Source: Chloroflexota bacterium
GTDB taxonomy: Bacteria > Chloroflexota > Ktedonobacteria > Ktedonobacterales > JADMIN01
Reading direction: 5' to 3'
Assembly (NCBI GenBank): GCA_021323855.1
Contig: JAJPKE010000002.1
Coordinates: 40,928-104,927 of the forward strand
DNA: 64,000 nt
This document shows positions 26,451 through 35,044 of this stretch, piece by piece. Each line of letters starts with the position of its first letter. Position 1 is the stretch's first letter. Position numbers and translations under genes: made by a program. Under the pieces are notes generated by a model that ran no database searches, was not told the origin of the DNA, and worked only from the letters and a program-made list of their open reading frames with translations.

Positions 26451-26867
26451 ATGGATAATCTACGGAGCGCAGATGGTGAGCAGACGCGACAGCCGCCCTG
26501 TGCTGATGTACACGATATCCAGTCAATGCCGGGTGAGCGGCCAGCCGGTGAGAGACTCTATACTATAGATGAGGCAATTACCGACGCCATCGAGCAGATC
26601 AGCGGTGAGCCGTTTCCCGATCCATTCACCGGCGAGCATGAGATCGAGTATTGGATCTGGACGGGCAATCGTCTCGTACCTGCCTCGCCGGATACCGTCG
26701 AGCGCCTGCGCCAGCAGGAGGAACTGCTCCGCGAAGAAGCGCGCCTGGCGCGTGAACAACGGCGCACGCTGCCGGTGCGTCTGCGCCAATGGTCCGGCCA
26801 ATCGTTGCTGCGGGTGTTTGCGGCGATGCGGAGTTGGCGTTCAGGGATTTCGCGGCAGGCTGAGTAA
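26451..26867 (+). CDS. Hypothetical cytoplasmic protein within the Kdp locus
   Basis: A 138-residue hydrophilic protein without membrane helix or known motif. The N-terminal 35 residues look disordered. The middle (LYTIDEAITDAIEQISGEPF to WIWTGNRLVPASPDTVERL) appears folded. Residues ~85-105 form a charged helix likely to make a coiled coil, followed by a basic tail. It lies between kdpC and the KdpD sensor half, all in the same direction, so a role in K+ regulation is plausible by position only. The ribosome-binding site is weak. Confidence 0.6.
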   Translation: MDNLRSADGEQTRQPPCADVHDIQSMPGERPAGERLYTIDEAITDAIEQISGEPFPDPFTGEHEIEYWIWTGNRLVPASPDTVERLRQQEELLREEARLAREQRRTLPVRLRQWSGQSLLRVFAAMRSWRSGISRQAE

Positions 26868-26896
26868 CGATGTCATGTATGAGGTAGCGATCAACC

Positions 26897-28138
26897 ATGA
26901 AGGATGAGCATAGCCGCGCCGATGGGCGACCGGACCCTGAAGAGCTGCTCGACCGCTACCAACTGCGCCAGCCGCCAGTCACGAGCCAGCCATTGGAAGC
27001 GGGGTCACTGGATAGCAGTGGCGCGAAGCCGCTACGTGGGCGATTGCGCATCTATCTTGGCATGGCGGCTGGCGTGGGCAAGACCTACGCGATGCTGAAT
27101 GAAGGGCACCGGCGAAAATCGCGCGGCGCTGATGTTGTCATTGGCTATGTGGAGACGCACAAACGTCCGCTGACTATCGCGCAGATCGGCGACCTGGAGA
27201 TCATCCCACGCAAACGGGTTGAGTATCGCGGCATTGCCCTGGAAGAGATGGACACGGAGGCGATTCTCAAACGCCATCCGGCGGTGGCGCTGGTGGACGA
27301 ACTGGCGCATACCAATGTCCCTGGTTCGCGCCACGCCAAACGCTACGAAGACGTTCTCGAACTGCTCGCGGCGGGGATCACCGTCATTACGACGCTCAAC
27401 ATCCAGCACCTCGAAGGTCTCAACGATATCATCGAGTCCATCACCGGCGTGCGCCAGCGCGAGACGCTGCCGGATTGGGTGCTGGACGCGGCGGATGAAG
27501 TGGAGCTGGTGGATATCGCGCCGGAGGCGTTGCGCTCACGGCTGCGGCACGGCAACGTGTACGCGCCAGAGCAGGCGGCGCGCGCCCTGGAAAACTACTT
27601 TAGCCAGGGTAATCTCACGGCGCTGCGCGAGCTGGCGCTGCGGCGCATGGCGGAGAAGACCGAGACGCAACTCGAAGCGTTGATGGAGCGCGACGCCGAG
27701 GCTGAATCATTGGAGCAGCCGAAGGCGCTGACGGCGACCGAGCGCGTATTGGTAGCCTTCGATGCGCGTGCGCTGGCGCCACATATCATCCGCGCGGGTT
27801 GGCGGCTGGCGCGCGGCCTGAAAGCGCCGTTGCTCGCTGTGACGGTGGTGCCGCCGGGCTGGGGTAAAGGCGCGAGCGATGCAAGTTCTGAGAAGCTTCG
27901 CGAGTACCTGCGGCTGGCGGAAGACCTGGGCGCCGAAGCCGTCACCGTGGAGGGACGCGACATCGCCGCCACCATCGCGCAGTTTGCCCAAGAGCGCCAT
28001 GTGACGCAGATCGTCGTCGGACCGCCGCAGCGCGACCGCTGGCAAGAGATGTTACGCGGCTCCGTCATCAACCGGCTGCTGCGTTCGGTTCAGGGCGCCG
28101 ACATCCATATCGTCTCCAGCACCCCGAAGCACTCGTAG
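26897..28138 (+). CDS. kdpD: KdpD sensor half (N-terminal ATPase and Usp domains)
   Basis: A 413-residue protein equal to the cytoplasmic N-terminal half of KdpD. The KdpD domain (about 45-260) has the Walker A LGMAAGVGKTYAMLNEG, then GYVETHKRP, LVDELAHTNVPGSRHAKRYE and TTLNIQHLEGLNDI. A universal-stress-type domain follows (about 285-410, RVLVAFDARALAPHIIRAG to VVGPPQRDRW). In other bacteria this Usp domain binds c-di-AMP. There are no membrane helices and no kinase domain; those are encoded at 16570. GAGGTAGCGATCAACC precedes the ATG. Confidence 0.93.
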   Translation: MKDEHSRADGRPDPEELLDRYQLRQPPVTSQPLEAGSLDSSGAKPLRGRLRIYLGMAAGVGKTYAMLNEGHRRKSRGADVVIGYVETHKRPLTIAQIGDLEIIPRKRVEYRGIALEEMDTEAILKRHPAVALVDELAHTNVPGSRHAKRYEDVLELLAAGITVITTLNIQHLEGLNDIIESITGVRQRETLPDWVLDAADEVELVDIAPEALRSRLRHGNVYAPEQAARALENYFSQGNLTALRELALRRMAEKTETQLEALMERDAEAESLEQPKALTATERVLVAFDARALAPHIIRAGWRLARGLKAPLLAVTVVPPGWGKGASDASSEKLREYLRLAEDLGAEAVTVEGRDIAATIAQFAQERHVTQIVVGPPQRDRWQEMLRGSVINRLLRSVQGADIHIVSSTPKHS

Positions 28139-28160
28139 CATGGTAGCATCAGTGAGCCGG

Positions 28161-28191
28161 TTGACGTACCTATGCCAGATATGCCTACAAT
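28161..28191 (+). promoter_or_regulatory. Putative tRNA-Arg promoter
   Basis: TTGACG (28161-28166) and TACAAT (28186-28191) separated by 19 bp, about 45 bp before the mature tRNA start. The spacer is slightly long. Confidence 0.45.
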
Positions 28192-28235
28192 GAGGCAGAG
28201 CATGAACCTGGCAATGCCGGTCCAGTTCATTTCAC

Positions 28236-28310
28236 GGCCCCGTAGCTTAATGGACAAAGCACTGGTCTTCTAAACCAGTCATCTGGGTTCGATTCCCAGC
28301 GGGGTCACCA
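28236..28310 (+). tRNA. tRNA-Arg (anticodon TCT)
   Basis: A full cloverleaf with acceptor GGCCCCG/CGGGGTC, D-arm GCTT/AAGC, anticodon stem CTGGT/ACCAG with loop CTTCTAA (anticodon TCT, reads AGA), and T-arm CTGGG-TTCGATT-CCCAG. Discriminator A and an encoded CCA complete it. Confidence 0.96.
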
Positions 28311-28344
28311 CATTGCTAGACCTGTGAATACGTGTCACATAGAT

Positions 28345-28375
28345 GCCCCACGAAAGCACTTTCGTGGGGCTTTTT
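28345..28375 (+). terminator. Rho-independent terminator after tRNA-Arg
   Basis: GCCCCACGAAAG and CTTTCGTGGGGC form a perfect 12-bp stem with a 2-nt loop followed by TTTTT. It lies 35 nt past the tRNA. Confidence 0.9.
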
Positions 28376-28407
28376 GATACAATCATTAGCTGAAGGAGGA
28401 CATCATC

Positions 28408-28797
28408 ATGAAAACGCTGACGGTGAGGACGGAACGCAAAGATCAGGTGATAGACATCACTGATAGGGTTGAAGCGTATCTCCAGGAGGCGGAGAAGGAG
28501 AGCGGCGTCTGCACGGTCTTCGTCGCGCATACCACCTGCGCGCTGACCACGGCGGACCTGGACCCTGGCACAGACCTCGATCTGCTTCAGGCGCTACGCC
28601 ATCTGCTGCCACCGCTCACCTATCGCCATCCACATGACCCGCAACACGCGCCGGACCATCTGCTGTCGTCCATTATCGGCCCATCAGTGGCGATTCCCTA
28701 TACGCGCCGCCGCCTACCGCTGGGAACGTGGCAGCGCATCATTCTGGTCGAATTGGATGGCCCGCGCCAGCGCACGATTCATCTCGCCTGCTCATAA
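28408..28797 (+). CDS. YjbQ/UPF0047 family protein
   Basis: A 129-residue protein of the YjbQ family (secondary thiamine-phosphate synthase-like fold). Family motifs are CTVFVAHTTCALTTADLDPG, where the His and surrounding residues form the putative active site, the HPHDPQHAPDHLLSSIIG segment, and LGTWQRIILVELDGPRQRTI at the end. AAGGAGG lies before the ATG. The physiological role of the family is not settled. It opens a short run of small genes with the cupin and Nudix proteins, in the same direction. Confidence 0.88.
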   Translation: MKTLTVRTERKDQVIDITDRVEAYLQEAEKESGVCTVFVAHTTCALTTADLDPGTDLDLLQALRHLLPPLTYRHPHDPQHAPDHLLSSIIGPSVAIPYTRRRLPLGTWQRIILVELDGPRQRTIHLACS

Positions 28798-28818
28798 TCT
28801 CAGTGAGGAGAACGCTTC

Positions 28819-29202
28819 ATGCGCCTGTTTCGTTTCGACGCTGCGGTTGGCCGTCCCATCGAGCAATTCGGCAGCGTCAACCTCATGATCTCGCCCATCC
28901 AGCGGACCGAGGGACAGGTGCAGATCGGCTGCATGCACATCGGCGCGGGCGGGGTCGTCGGCTCTCATCAGGCGGCTTGCCCGCAACTCTTCCTCGTCGT
29001 GCAGGGCGAAGGCTGGGTGCGCGGCGAGGAGCCGGAACATACGCTCATCCACACCGGACAGGCCGCCTATTGGGAGGCGGGCGAGTGGCATGAGTCCGGG
29101 AGCGCTGCTGGCATGATGGTGATCGTCATCGAAGGCGACACGCTGGACCCCAGCCAGTATATGCGTGAAGTGACGAGAGGAATAGAGGAGACCGCCGGGT
29201 GA
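28819..29202 (+). CDS. Small cupin-domain protein
   Basis: A 127-residue single-cupin barrel. HIGAGGVVGSHQAACPQLFL corresponds to cupin motif 1 and AAYWEAGEWHESGSAAGMMV to motif 2; both retain a histidine, though the usual H-x-H of motif 1 is reduced to one His. GAGGAGAACGCTTC precedes the ATG. Its stop overlaps the GTG start of the Nudix gene by 4 nt. Substrate or ligand unknown. Confidence 0.82.
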   Translation: MRLFRFDAAVGRPIEQFGSVNLMISPIQRTEGQVQIGCMHIGAGGVVGSHQAACPQLFLVVQGEGWVRGEEPEHTLIHTGQAAYWEAGEWHESGSAAGMMVIVIEGDTLDPSQYMREVTRGIEETAG

Positions 29203-29690
29203 TTTCGCTTGACATTGCGGGAGCGCGCTTCAATCTGCGCGCCGCTGGCGTCTGCGTGCAGGATGGCTTTGTACTGCTCCATCGCGCTGAGATTGATGAT
29301 TGGTTCTCGCTGCCCGGCGGACGTGTTGAGATCGGCGAAAGCACTGCTGATGCCTTGCAGCGTGAACTGCTGGAAGAGCTTGGGCCGGAGGCAGGCGCAC
29401 AGGTTGGACCGCTGCTCTGGATCATCGAGAATCACTTCACGCTGGAGGGCAAGCCGCAGCACGAGATCGGCTTCTACTATCAGTTCACGCTCGGAGCCGC
29501 GAGTCCCTGGCGCGACCGCGAGCGCATTCATCGCGGGCATGAGGGGCATCTGACACTGTTTTTCCAGTGGTTTCCGCTAGATGCGCTCGATAGCCTGCCG
29601 TTGCCACTCTATCCCTCGCTACTGCGGCGGGCGCTCCGCGATCTGCCCGCGACGCCGCAACATATCATCCACCGCGACGGTGCATCATAA
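29199..29690 (+). CDS. Nudix hydrolase
   Basis: A 163-residue Nudix protein starting with GTG at 29199, overlapping the cupin stop. The Nudix box GGRVEIGESTADALQRELLE ending in ELG fits G-x5-E-x7-R-E-U-x-E-E-x-G exactly. The rest (IIENHFTLEGKPQHEIGFYY) resembles proteins annotated as NUDIX domain-containing with MutT-like folds. It probably hydrolyses a nucleoside diphosphate derivative; the exact substrate is unknown. Confidence 0.9.
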   Translation: MISLDIAGARFNLRAAGVCVQDGFVLLHRAEIDDWFSLPGGRVEIGESTADALQRELLEELGPEAGAQVGPLLWIIENHFTLEGKPQHEIGFYYQFTLGAASPWRDRERIHRGHEGHLTLFFQWFPLDALDSLPLPLYPSLLRRALRDLPATPQHIIHRDGAS

Positions 29691-29715
29691 ATCTTGGCAT
29701 CTCATGATTGGTGAG

Positions 29716-29779
29716 GCAGACGTTTTTGTCTGCATTTGCCAAGGGTGGCAGACAAGAATGTCCACCCTACCGATGGTAG
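29716..29779. terminator. Compound hairpin terminator between convergent genes
   Basis: Three adjacent hairpins lie between the Nudix gene (plus) and the LLM oxidoreductase (minus): GCAGAC-GTTTTT-GTCTGC (29716-29733), GGGTGG/CCACCC (29743-29748 with 29762-29767), and CCTACC-GAT-GGTAGG (29765-29779). The first two enclose related sequences (GCAGACAAGAATGTC-like). They probably terminate transcription from both sides. Confidence 0.6.
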
Positions 29780-29791
29780 GTGGATTGGTCG

Positions 29792-30631
29792 CTAGATATG
29801 GCCAATGAGCGTGTCTGCCACCTGCTTGATGAGATCGTCCAGCGCGGCCCCATCCATAACGGGTGGTTGCAGCACGAGCCGGTGTACGCCAATCTCCGCA
29901 TAGCGGCGTGCCGTCTCTGCTGTTACCACTTCCGGCGGGGTGAGGCTAATCTCCAGCTCCCCAAGTTCAGGCGGGCGCTGATAGCGCACAGCGGCTTCAC
30001 GCAGTTCCGCCAGCGCCTGCGCCGTCTGCTCCACACTCAGCCCCCAGCCATACCAGCCATTTCCCACCTGGACCGCACGGCGGTAGGATGCTGGCCCCTG
30101 CCCGCCGATAATCAGCGGCGGATGAGGCTGCTGCACTGGGCGCGGATGTTCGACGACGCCCTCAAACGAGACGAACTGGCCGGTGAATGAGGCAGAGGAT
30201 TCCTGCCACAGTGTTCGCATCGCCGCGATATATTCATCGGTACGCCGCCCACGTTCTGCGTATGGCACGCCCATCGCCGCTAACTCTTTTGCTTCATGCC
30301 CAACGCCGACGCCAACGGTCAGCCGCCCTTTGGAGATGATGTCTATCGAGGTGGGTTGCTTGGCCAGCAGGACCGGTTGGCGTTGCGGCAGCACGATCAC
30401 CCCTGCTCCCAGCCGGGTGCGCTGTGTCGCGGCTGCCAGATAGGTGAGCGCCACCACCGCTTCGAGGCGCGGCTGGTCTGCGCCGTCCACCGGCAACGCG
30501 ATATGATCGCCAACCCAGAGCGACTCAAAGCCAACCGCTTCTGCGAGTTGCGCCTGCCTGATGATTGTATCGGGATCGGTGTTCTGCATCCAGTGCAGAC
30601 CGAACAGCCCTAGCTTCAGCCTGTCAGCCAT
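29792..30631 (-). CDS. LLM-class (luciferase-like, F420/FMN) oxidoreductase
   Basis: A 279-residue TIM-barrel of the bacterial luciferase-like family. It begins MADRLKLGLFGLHWMQNTDP. Family segments are AEAVGFESLWVGDHIALPV, LAAATQRTRLGAGVIVLPQR, RLTVGVGVGHEAKELAAMGV, and HPPLIIGGQGPASYRRAVQ. It most resembles F420-dependent members. ATG at 30631 follows GAGGGTGAAG; a longer frame to 30913 overlaps nrnA and is rejected. The substrate is unknown. Confidence 0.9.
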   Translation of the reverse strand: MADRLKLGLFGLHWMQNTDPDTIIRQAQLAEAVGFESLWVGDHIALPVDGADQPRLEAVVALTYLAAATQRTRLGAGVIVLPQRQPVLLAKQPTSIDIISKGRLTVGVGVGHEAKELAAMGVPYAERGRRTDEYIAAMRTLWQESSASFTGQFVSFEGVVEHPRPVQQPHPPLIIGGQGPASYRRAVQVGNGWYGWGLSVEQTAQALAELREAAVRYQRPPELGELEISLTPPEVVTAETARRYAEIGVHRLVLQPPVMDGAALDDLIKQVADTLIGHI

Positions 30632-30686
30632 CTTCACCCTCGTTTCGTTATCACTACTATCGAGAATATCGTGCCGGATGTCTCTA

Positions 30687-31763
30687 TCATTGTTCTGTGA
30701 GCGTGGCTTCGACATAGGGAATGACCGTGTGGATGGCGGTTTCGAGGTCCATCGGTAGGGTGGCTCCGGCGGCGCGGATGTGCCCGCCGCCGCCAAAGTG
30801 CGCTGCGATGGCTGCCGCGTCGTATGGCGCGAGCGCGCGGATGCTGAGCCGGGTCTCGTTGCCCTTGTTGCTGTCGCCCTCCTTGAAGATGAGAGCGATA
30901 GCCACGCCGTCAATATCCATCAGGTAGCTGGCCAGTCCATCATCCATATCGGCGGTTGCGCCAGCCTCCGCCAGATCGCGCTGGCGCACCGATGCCCAGA
31001 CAATACGGTTCTCTGCCGCGCTGCCCAACGAGCGGTTCAGCACGATACCCCAGAGGCGCACCTTTGCCAGTGGCTTCATGCGATACATCGGCTTGATGAT
31101 GGTCTCCGGCACGGCGCCGCAACCGACCAGATATGCGCCCGCCAGCAGCGTGCGCGCGGTGGTGGCGTCAAACTCGAAGGCGCGCGTATCGGTAATGATG
31201 CCCGCCAGCAGGCACTTTGCAGCATCCAGACTTATCTCGATGCCGCGATTGAGCAGCAGCAGCGTCAGCAGTTCGGCGGTGGCGGCGGAGGCTGGATCAA
31301 TGATCGTGACCTTGCCGCAGCCGACCGAGGTGATGTGATGATCGAGGTTGAGGATGGTCGCGTGGTCGAAGAACGTCTGATGGCGAGTATAAAGCGCACC
31401 ATAGCGGCTCAGTTCGCCAGCATCGAGCGCGATGACCAGATCAAAGCGTTCATGCGGCAGTTCTGTGACGACCGAAGCGTGCCCCGGTAGGAAAGAATCA
31501 TAGTTGGCGGGCACGGGGTCCGCGCAGGCGACAACGCAGGTTTTGCCCAGCGGCGCCAGCGCATGCGCCAGCCCCAGCGCGGAGCCGAGCGCATCGGGGT
31601 CTGGGCGCTCGTGCGCCAGCAGCACGATCTGCATGGCGCCAGCGATCAGGTGCCAGGCGGCGGCGGCTCTTTCGTTGTCAATGCCGGTGGCGAGTGCGGC
31701 TGCGATAGCCAACTGTTGTGTCGCAGGTGAAATGGTCTGTTTCGTTGTGTCGTCGGTAGTCAC
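30687..31763 (-). CDS. nrnA: DHH-family oligoribonuclease/phosphatase (NrnA-like)
   Basis: A 358-residue DHH/DHHA1 phosphoesterase. Metal-binding motifs are VLLAHERPDPDALGSALGLA (D-x-D), LVIALDAGELSRYG and ILNLDHHITSVGCG (DHH). The C-terminal DHHA1 domain ends with AAHFGGGGHIRAAGATLP. NrnA degrades short oligoribonucleotides and can dephosphorylate pAp. The gene follows rbfA on the same strand, an arrangement common in infB-rbfA-nrnA clusters, which supports the identification. Confidence 0.92.
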   Translation of the reverse strand: MTTDDTTKQTISPATQQLAIAAALATGIDNERAAAAWHLIAGAMQIVLLAHERPDPDALGSALGLAHALAPLGKTCVVACADPVPANYDSFLPGHASVVTELPHERFDLVIALDAGELSRYGALYTRHQTFFDHATILNLDHHITSVGCGKVTIIDPASAATAELLTLLLLNRGIEISLDAAKCLLAGIITDTRAFEFDATTARTLLAGAYLVGCGAVPETIIKPMYRMKPLAKVRLWGIVLNRSLGSAAENRIVWASVRQRDLAEAGATADMDDGLASYLMDIDGVAIALIFKEGDSNKGNETRLSIRALAPYDAAAIAAHFGGGGHIRAAGATLPMDLETAIHTVIPYVEATLTEQ

Positions 31764-31815
31764 TGCTCACTCTTCCTCAACCATCGGCAAAGAGCCACTT
31801 TTCCACCAAAGAAAT

Positions 31816-31846
31816 GGCTACAGCAGAGGGTTGGTCCGCTGTAGCC
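31816..31846 (-). terminator. Hairpin terminator after rbfA
   Basis: GGCTACAGC pairs with GCTGTAGCC around a 13-nt loop. On the minus strand it is followed by ATTTCTTT. It lies between the rbfA stop and the nrnA start. Confidence 0.55.
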
Positions 31847-31897
31847 TGAACAATCAACTAGCAATGCGCTCTATTCATAGCTCTTCGCTCCCATGTC

Positions 31898-32320
31898 TCA
31901 CTCGTCGGCGCTTCTGGTCGTGACGGCTTCTTTCGCCGGGGCCGCCGTCTCTGCGCTATCCGGGCGGTTGGCGTCGCTGGCGTTCACCTGATTGATGAGG
32001 TCGAGCAGATGAACGCCTCTGGCGATGGATTCATCCAGCCGGAAGCTAATCTCCGGCGTATAGCGAATCGTTAGCCGCTGCGCGAGTTCATGGCGCAGAA
32101 AGCCGGCGGCATGGCTGAGTGCGGAGAGCGTGGCGCGACGCTCCTGCTCGTCTCCCATGACGCTGACGAAAACTTTGGCATGGCGGAGATCGGATGAAAC
32201 CTCAACGTCCGTTATGCTTGCGAAACCAATACGCGGGTCCTTCATGCGCATGCGAATCAAATCGCTCAGTTCATGCGTAATGACTTCACCGAGCTGATCC
32301 TGTCGCCAATTCTTGGCCAT
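31898..32320 (-). CDS. rbfA: Ribosome-binding factor A
   Basis: A 140-residue RbfA, a KH-fold 30S maturation and cold-shock factor. It begins MAKNWRQDQLGEVITHELSD and has DPRIGFASITDVEVSSDLRH, AKVFVSVMG and the RLTIRYTPEISFRLDESIAR segment, all typical. ATG at 32320 follows GGAGGTGTACT; the longer frame to 32446 adds a non-conserved leader. The last ~25 residues are Ala/Asp/Asn/Glu-rich, written by a 9-bp-period sequence. It lies downstream of infB. Confidence 0.95.
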   Translation of the reverse strand: MAKNWRQDQLGEVITHELSDLIRMRMKDPRIGFASITDVEVSSDLRHAKVFVSVMGDEQERRATLSALSHAAGFLRHELAQRLTIRYTPEISFRLDESIARGVHLLDLINQVNASDANRPDSAETAAPAKEAVTTRSADE

Positions 32321-32396
32321 AGTACACCTCCGGGGAATGGACAGCAATAGCCTGTCCGCGACAGCGGGGAGAGTGTCCGCTCTACACATAGCATAC

Positions 32397-32429
32397 CCTG
32401 TCGTGTTCACTGAATGCGAACACGACAGG
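32397..32429. repeat. Perfect inverted repeat between infB and rbfA
   Basis: CCTGTCGTGTTC and GAACACGACAGG form a perfect 12-bp stem with a 9-nt loop. No U tract follows on either strand, so it is more likely an mRNA processing, attenuation or stabilising hairpin than a simple terminator. Confidence 0.6.
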
Positions 32430-32503
32430 ACATATCGCAGCAGCAAAGCGGTTCTTGCAGGCGTTCGTTGCGCCTTTTCAGGCGCTTCAGGCGATCTACA
32501 GCT

Positions 32504-34636
32504 CTACACGCGGACCATACTGAACGTCTCGATGATATCACCGACCTGGAAGTCGTTGTAATCTTCGATGAGAATGCCACACTCGAAGCCTTGCAGCACC
32601 TCACGCGCATCATCTTTGCCGCGCCGTAGTGACTCGATTGTGCCGGTGTGGATGACTTTGCCATCGCGCTGCACGCGCACCTGCGCCGCACGAACGAGCT
32701 TGCCATCGGTCACACGGCAGCCAGCGATGATGCGGCGTCCGGCTTTGAAGGTTTGCATCACTTCGGCATGACCATCCACCTGCTCGCGGTACACCGGCTC
32801 CAACAGGCCCTTCAGCGCGGCGTCAATATCGTCCATCAGTTTATAGATGACACTATAATGGCGGATATCCACGCCCTCGTTGGCCGCGACACGCTGCGCT
32901 GCGTCATCCACCTTGACGTTGAAGGCGATGATGATGGCCTTCGAGGCGGCGGCCAGGTGTACATCGGTCTCGCTGACATTGCCCACGCCGTCACGAATCA
33001 GGCGCACTTTGAGATTTTCGTCGCCCGCTCGCGAGAGGGTGTGCTTGATGGCCTCAACCGATCCCTGCACATCGGCTTTCACCAGCAGGTTCAGCTCTTT
33101 GACTTTGCCTTCCTGCATCTGGATATAGAGCGTATCCAGGGTGATATTCGCCTGCGTGGCGTCGTGCGCCGCCGAGCGCCGCTGCTCCACCAGCGCGCGT
33201 GCGGACTTCTCATCGGCCAGCACTTCCAGGTGATCGCCGGCAGCCGGCACCTCGGAGAGACCCAGGATGCTAACCGGCGTGCTGGGCGTCGCCTTCTTGA
33301 TGCGCGCGCCCGTGTCATCGAACATCGCGCGCACCTTGCCAGAGATCGTGCCCACGACGATGATATCGCCGAGCTTGAGCGTGCCCTCCTGGATCAGCGC
33401 GTTCGCCGTGACACCGCTGTTCTTATCCAGCCGCGCCTCGATGATCGTTCCCTGCGCCGGACGGTTTGGGTTGGCCTTCAGGTCCTCCACATCAGCGACC
33501 AGCAGGATCATCTCCAGCAGGTCGTCAATGCCAATGTTCTTCTTGGCGGAGACCGGCACACAGATCACATCGCCGCCATACTCTTCGATGACGACGCCGT
33601 GGTCTACCAGTTGTTGCTTGACCTTATCGCCGTTGGCGCCGGGCTTGTCAATCTTGTTGAGCGCAATGATAATTGGCACATGCGCGGCGCGGGCGTGGTC
33701 AATGGCTTCAATCGTTTGCGGCATTACACCATCGTCAGCCGCGACGACGATCACCGCGATATCTGTCACCTGCGCGCCGCGTGCCCGCATGGCGGTAAAC
33801 GCTTCGTGGCCTGGTGTATCCAGGAAGGTGACTTTGCGCCCGTTGACTTCCACCTGATAGGCGCCGATGTGCTGGGTGATGCCGCCAGCCTCGCCCGCCG
33901 CCACCTTCGTGTTACGAATGGTATCCAGCAGCGAGGTTTTGCCGTGGTCTACGTGGCCCATCACCGTAACGACCGGGGGACGGTGCATGCGGTCGGCGTC
34001 GTTGCGTTTCGCGCCGATCTGCGCAGCCTCTGGGCGTATGATGGTTGGTGGTGCGGCAATCTCCGCCTCTTCCGGCTCGAAGCCAAGAGCCGTTGCTACT
34101 TTGGCTGCCGCGTCATAGCTTACGACCTGATTAACACTGGCAAAAATACCTATACCAATCAGGTTGCGAATAACCTCATTTACCGAAGAGCCAAGTAGGT
34201 CCGCGAGGTCTTTGACCATAATCTGTGGACCAATGGCAATCGGGCCGGTCGGCTTGGGTGCGACAGCGGCTCGTGTACTTGCTCCGCCGTTCGCCCCCCG
34301 TCCGCCATGACCGTTACGTCCATTATTCGGACGGTGCGCGCCACCACCGGGCCGGCCACCGTTCCCGCCGCCCGCCGGACGACCCGCTGGCGGGCGACCT
34401 GCGCCTGGTCTGGCGGGTGTGCCTGGCCGGGTGGGCGCGCCGGTGCGGTTGCCATTTGGATTCACCGGATTCGATGCGCCGGTACGGGGGCGGGGTGCGC
34501 CTGCGCGGACGCCACCGCCGCCATTTGGGCCGCCGGCTGGGCGTGCGGTCGCCGTCGTTTGTTGGCGGGCGGCGGACGCGGGTCGCTCAGCGCTGGGCGA
34601 TCCACTGGTGGTAGTTCGAGAGGTTGTATCTGGCAT
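32504..34636 (-). CDS. infB: Translation initiation factor IF-2
   Basis: A 710-residue IF-2. The N-terminal ~135 residues are Gly/Arg/Pro/Asn-rich and low-complexity ([19 protein letters not shown]). The IF2_N-like segment follows ([20 protein letters not shown]). The GTPase domain has G1 [21 protein letters not shown]3 [20 protein letters not shown] and G4 ALNKIDKPG. Domains II-IV follow through [20 protein letters not shown] to [23 protein letters not shown] at 34636 has AAGGAGGGCCGA before it. Unlike many genomes, nusA does not precede it here. It probably forms an operon with rbfA and nrnA. Confidence 0.97.
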   Translation of the reverse strand: MPDTTSRTTTSGSPSAERPASAARQQTTATARPAGGPNGGGGVRAGAPRPRTGASNPVNPNGNRTGAPTRPGTPARPGAGRPPAGRPAGGGNGGRPGGGAHRPNNGRNGHGGRGANGGASTRAAVAPKPTGPIAIGPQIMVKDLADLLGSSVNEVIRNLIGIGIFASVNQVVSYDAAAKVATALGFEPEEAEIAAPPTIIRPEAAQIGAKRNDADRMHRPPVVTVMGHVDHGKTSLLDTIRNTKVAAGEAGGITQHIGAYQVEVNGRKVTFLDTPGHEAFTAMRARGAQVTDIAVIVVAADDGVMPQTIEAIDHARAAHVPIIIALNKIDKPGANGDKVKQQLVDHGVVIEEYGGDVICVPVSAKKNIGIDDLLEMILLVADVEDLKANPNRPAQGTIIEARLDKNSGVTANALIQEGTLKLGDIIVVGTISGKVRAMFDDTGARIKKATPSTPVSILGLSEVPAAGDHLEVLADEKSARALVEQRRSAAHDATQANITLDTLYIQMQEGKVKELNLLVKADVQGSVEAIKHTLSRAGDENLKVRLIRDGVGNVSETDVHLAAASKAIIIAFNVKVDDAAQRVAANEGVDIRHYSVIYKLMDDIDAALKGLLEPVYREQVDGHAEVMQTFKAGRRIIAGCRVTDGKLVRAAQVRVQRDGKVIHTGTIESLRRGKDDAREVLQGFECGILIEDYNDFQVGDIIETFSMVRV

Positions 34637-35044
34637 TCGGCCCTCCTTATTGGGGACACCCCGACAAAACAACGTAGGCTGGCCTCCTCATTTCAAGAGG
34701 AGTGCCAGCCCAACGCGGCGTTGTGTGTTCGATCTGGGCCAGAGATTGGCGACTCGCGCACCAGTGATGTTGTTTCGGCCTGGCGAGCGACCTGGTTAAG
34801 CACACATAGCAATGCTCTCATTGCCCCGCGTTGGGGTCTTGTAACCTGGATGACATCAAAAATAACTGGGAAATGCGGGGAGTGGTGGCATCCGCTACCA
34901 TCGTTCCGTAGTCATTGCATCCTGCAAACGGAAACTCCCCAACCCCACTAGCATGCCGCATTTTCAGCAGATTGTCAAGAGGCGGGCGATGTATTTTAAG
35001 GCATCTATAGGCGTAATGGGCCACTTGGATAGACTCATGTATAT
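34637..35044. other. infB leader and intergenic region
   Basis: 408 bases without a convincing gene. Seen on the minus strand: a TTGACA at 34974-34979 with only a weak -10, a small hairpin GCAATG-AGAG-CATTGC, and a larger leader hairpin at 34678-34704 shortly before the infB ribosome-binding site. A 76-codon frame here has no family-like features. Confidence 0.45.
34678..34704 (-). promoter_or_regulatory. Leader hairpin in the infB 5' UTR
   Basis: On the minus strand GGCTGGCACTCCTC and GAGGAGGCCAGCC form a stem with one bulge around TTGAAAT. It is followed by TACGTTGTTTTGTC, a U-rich stretch. Placed about 40 nt before the start codon, it could act as an attenuator or protein-binding leader for infB. 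Confidence 0.45.

Noticed and set aside
30632..30913. N-terminal extension of the LLM oxidoreductase
   Set aside because: Runs into nrnA, is Ser/Arg-rich, and lacks a ribosome-binding site; the family start at 30631 has one.
32648..34198. 516-codon plus-strand frame opposite infB
   Set aside because: Antisense to a certain IF-2 gene; His/Asp/Arg-rich composition is typical of a mirror frame in high-GC DNA.
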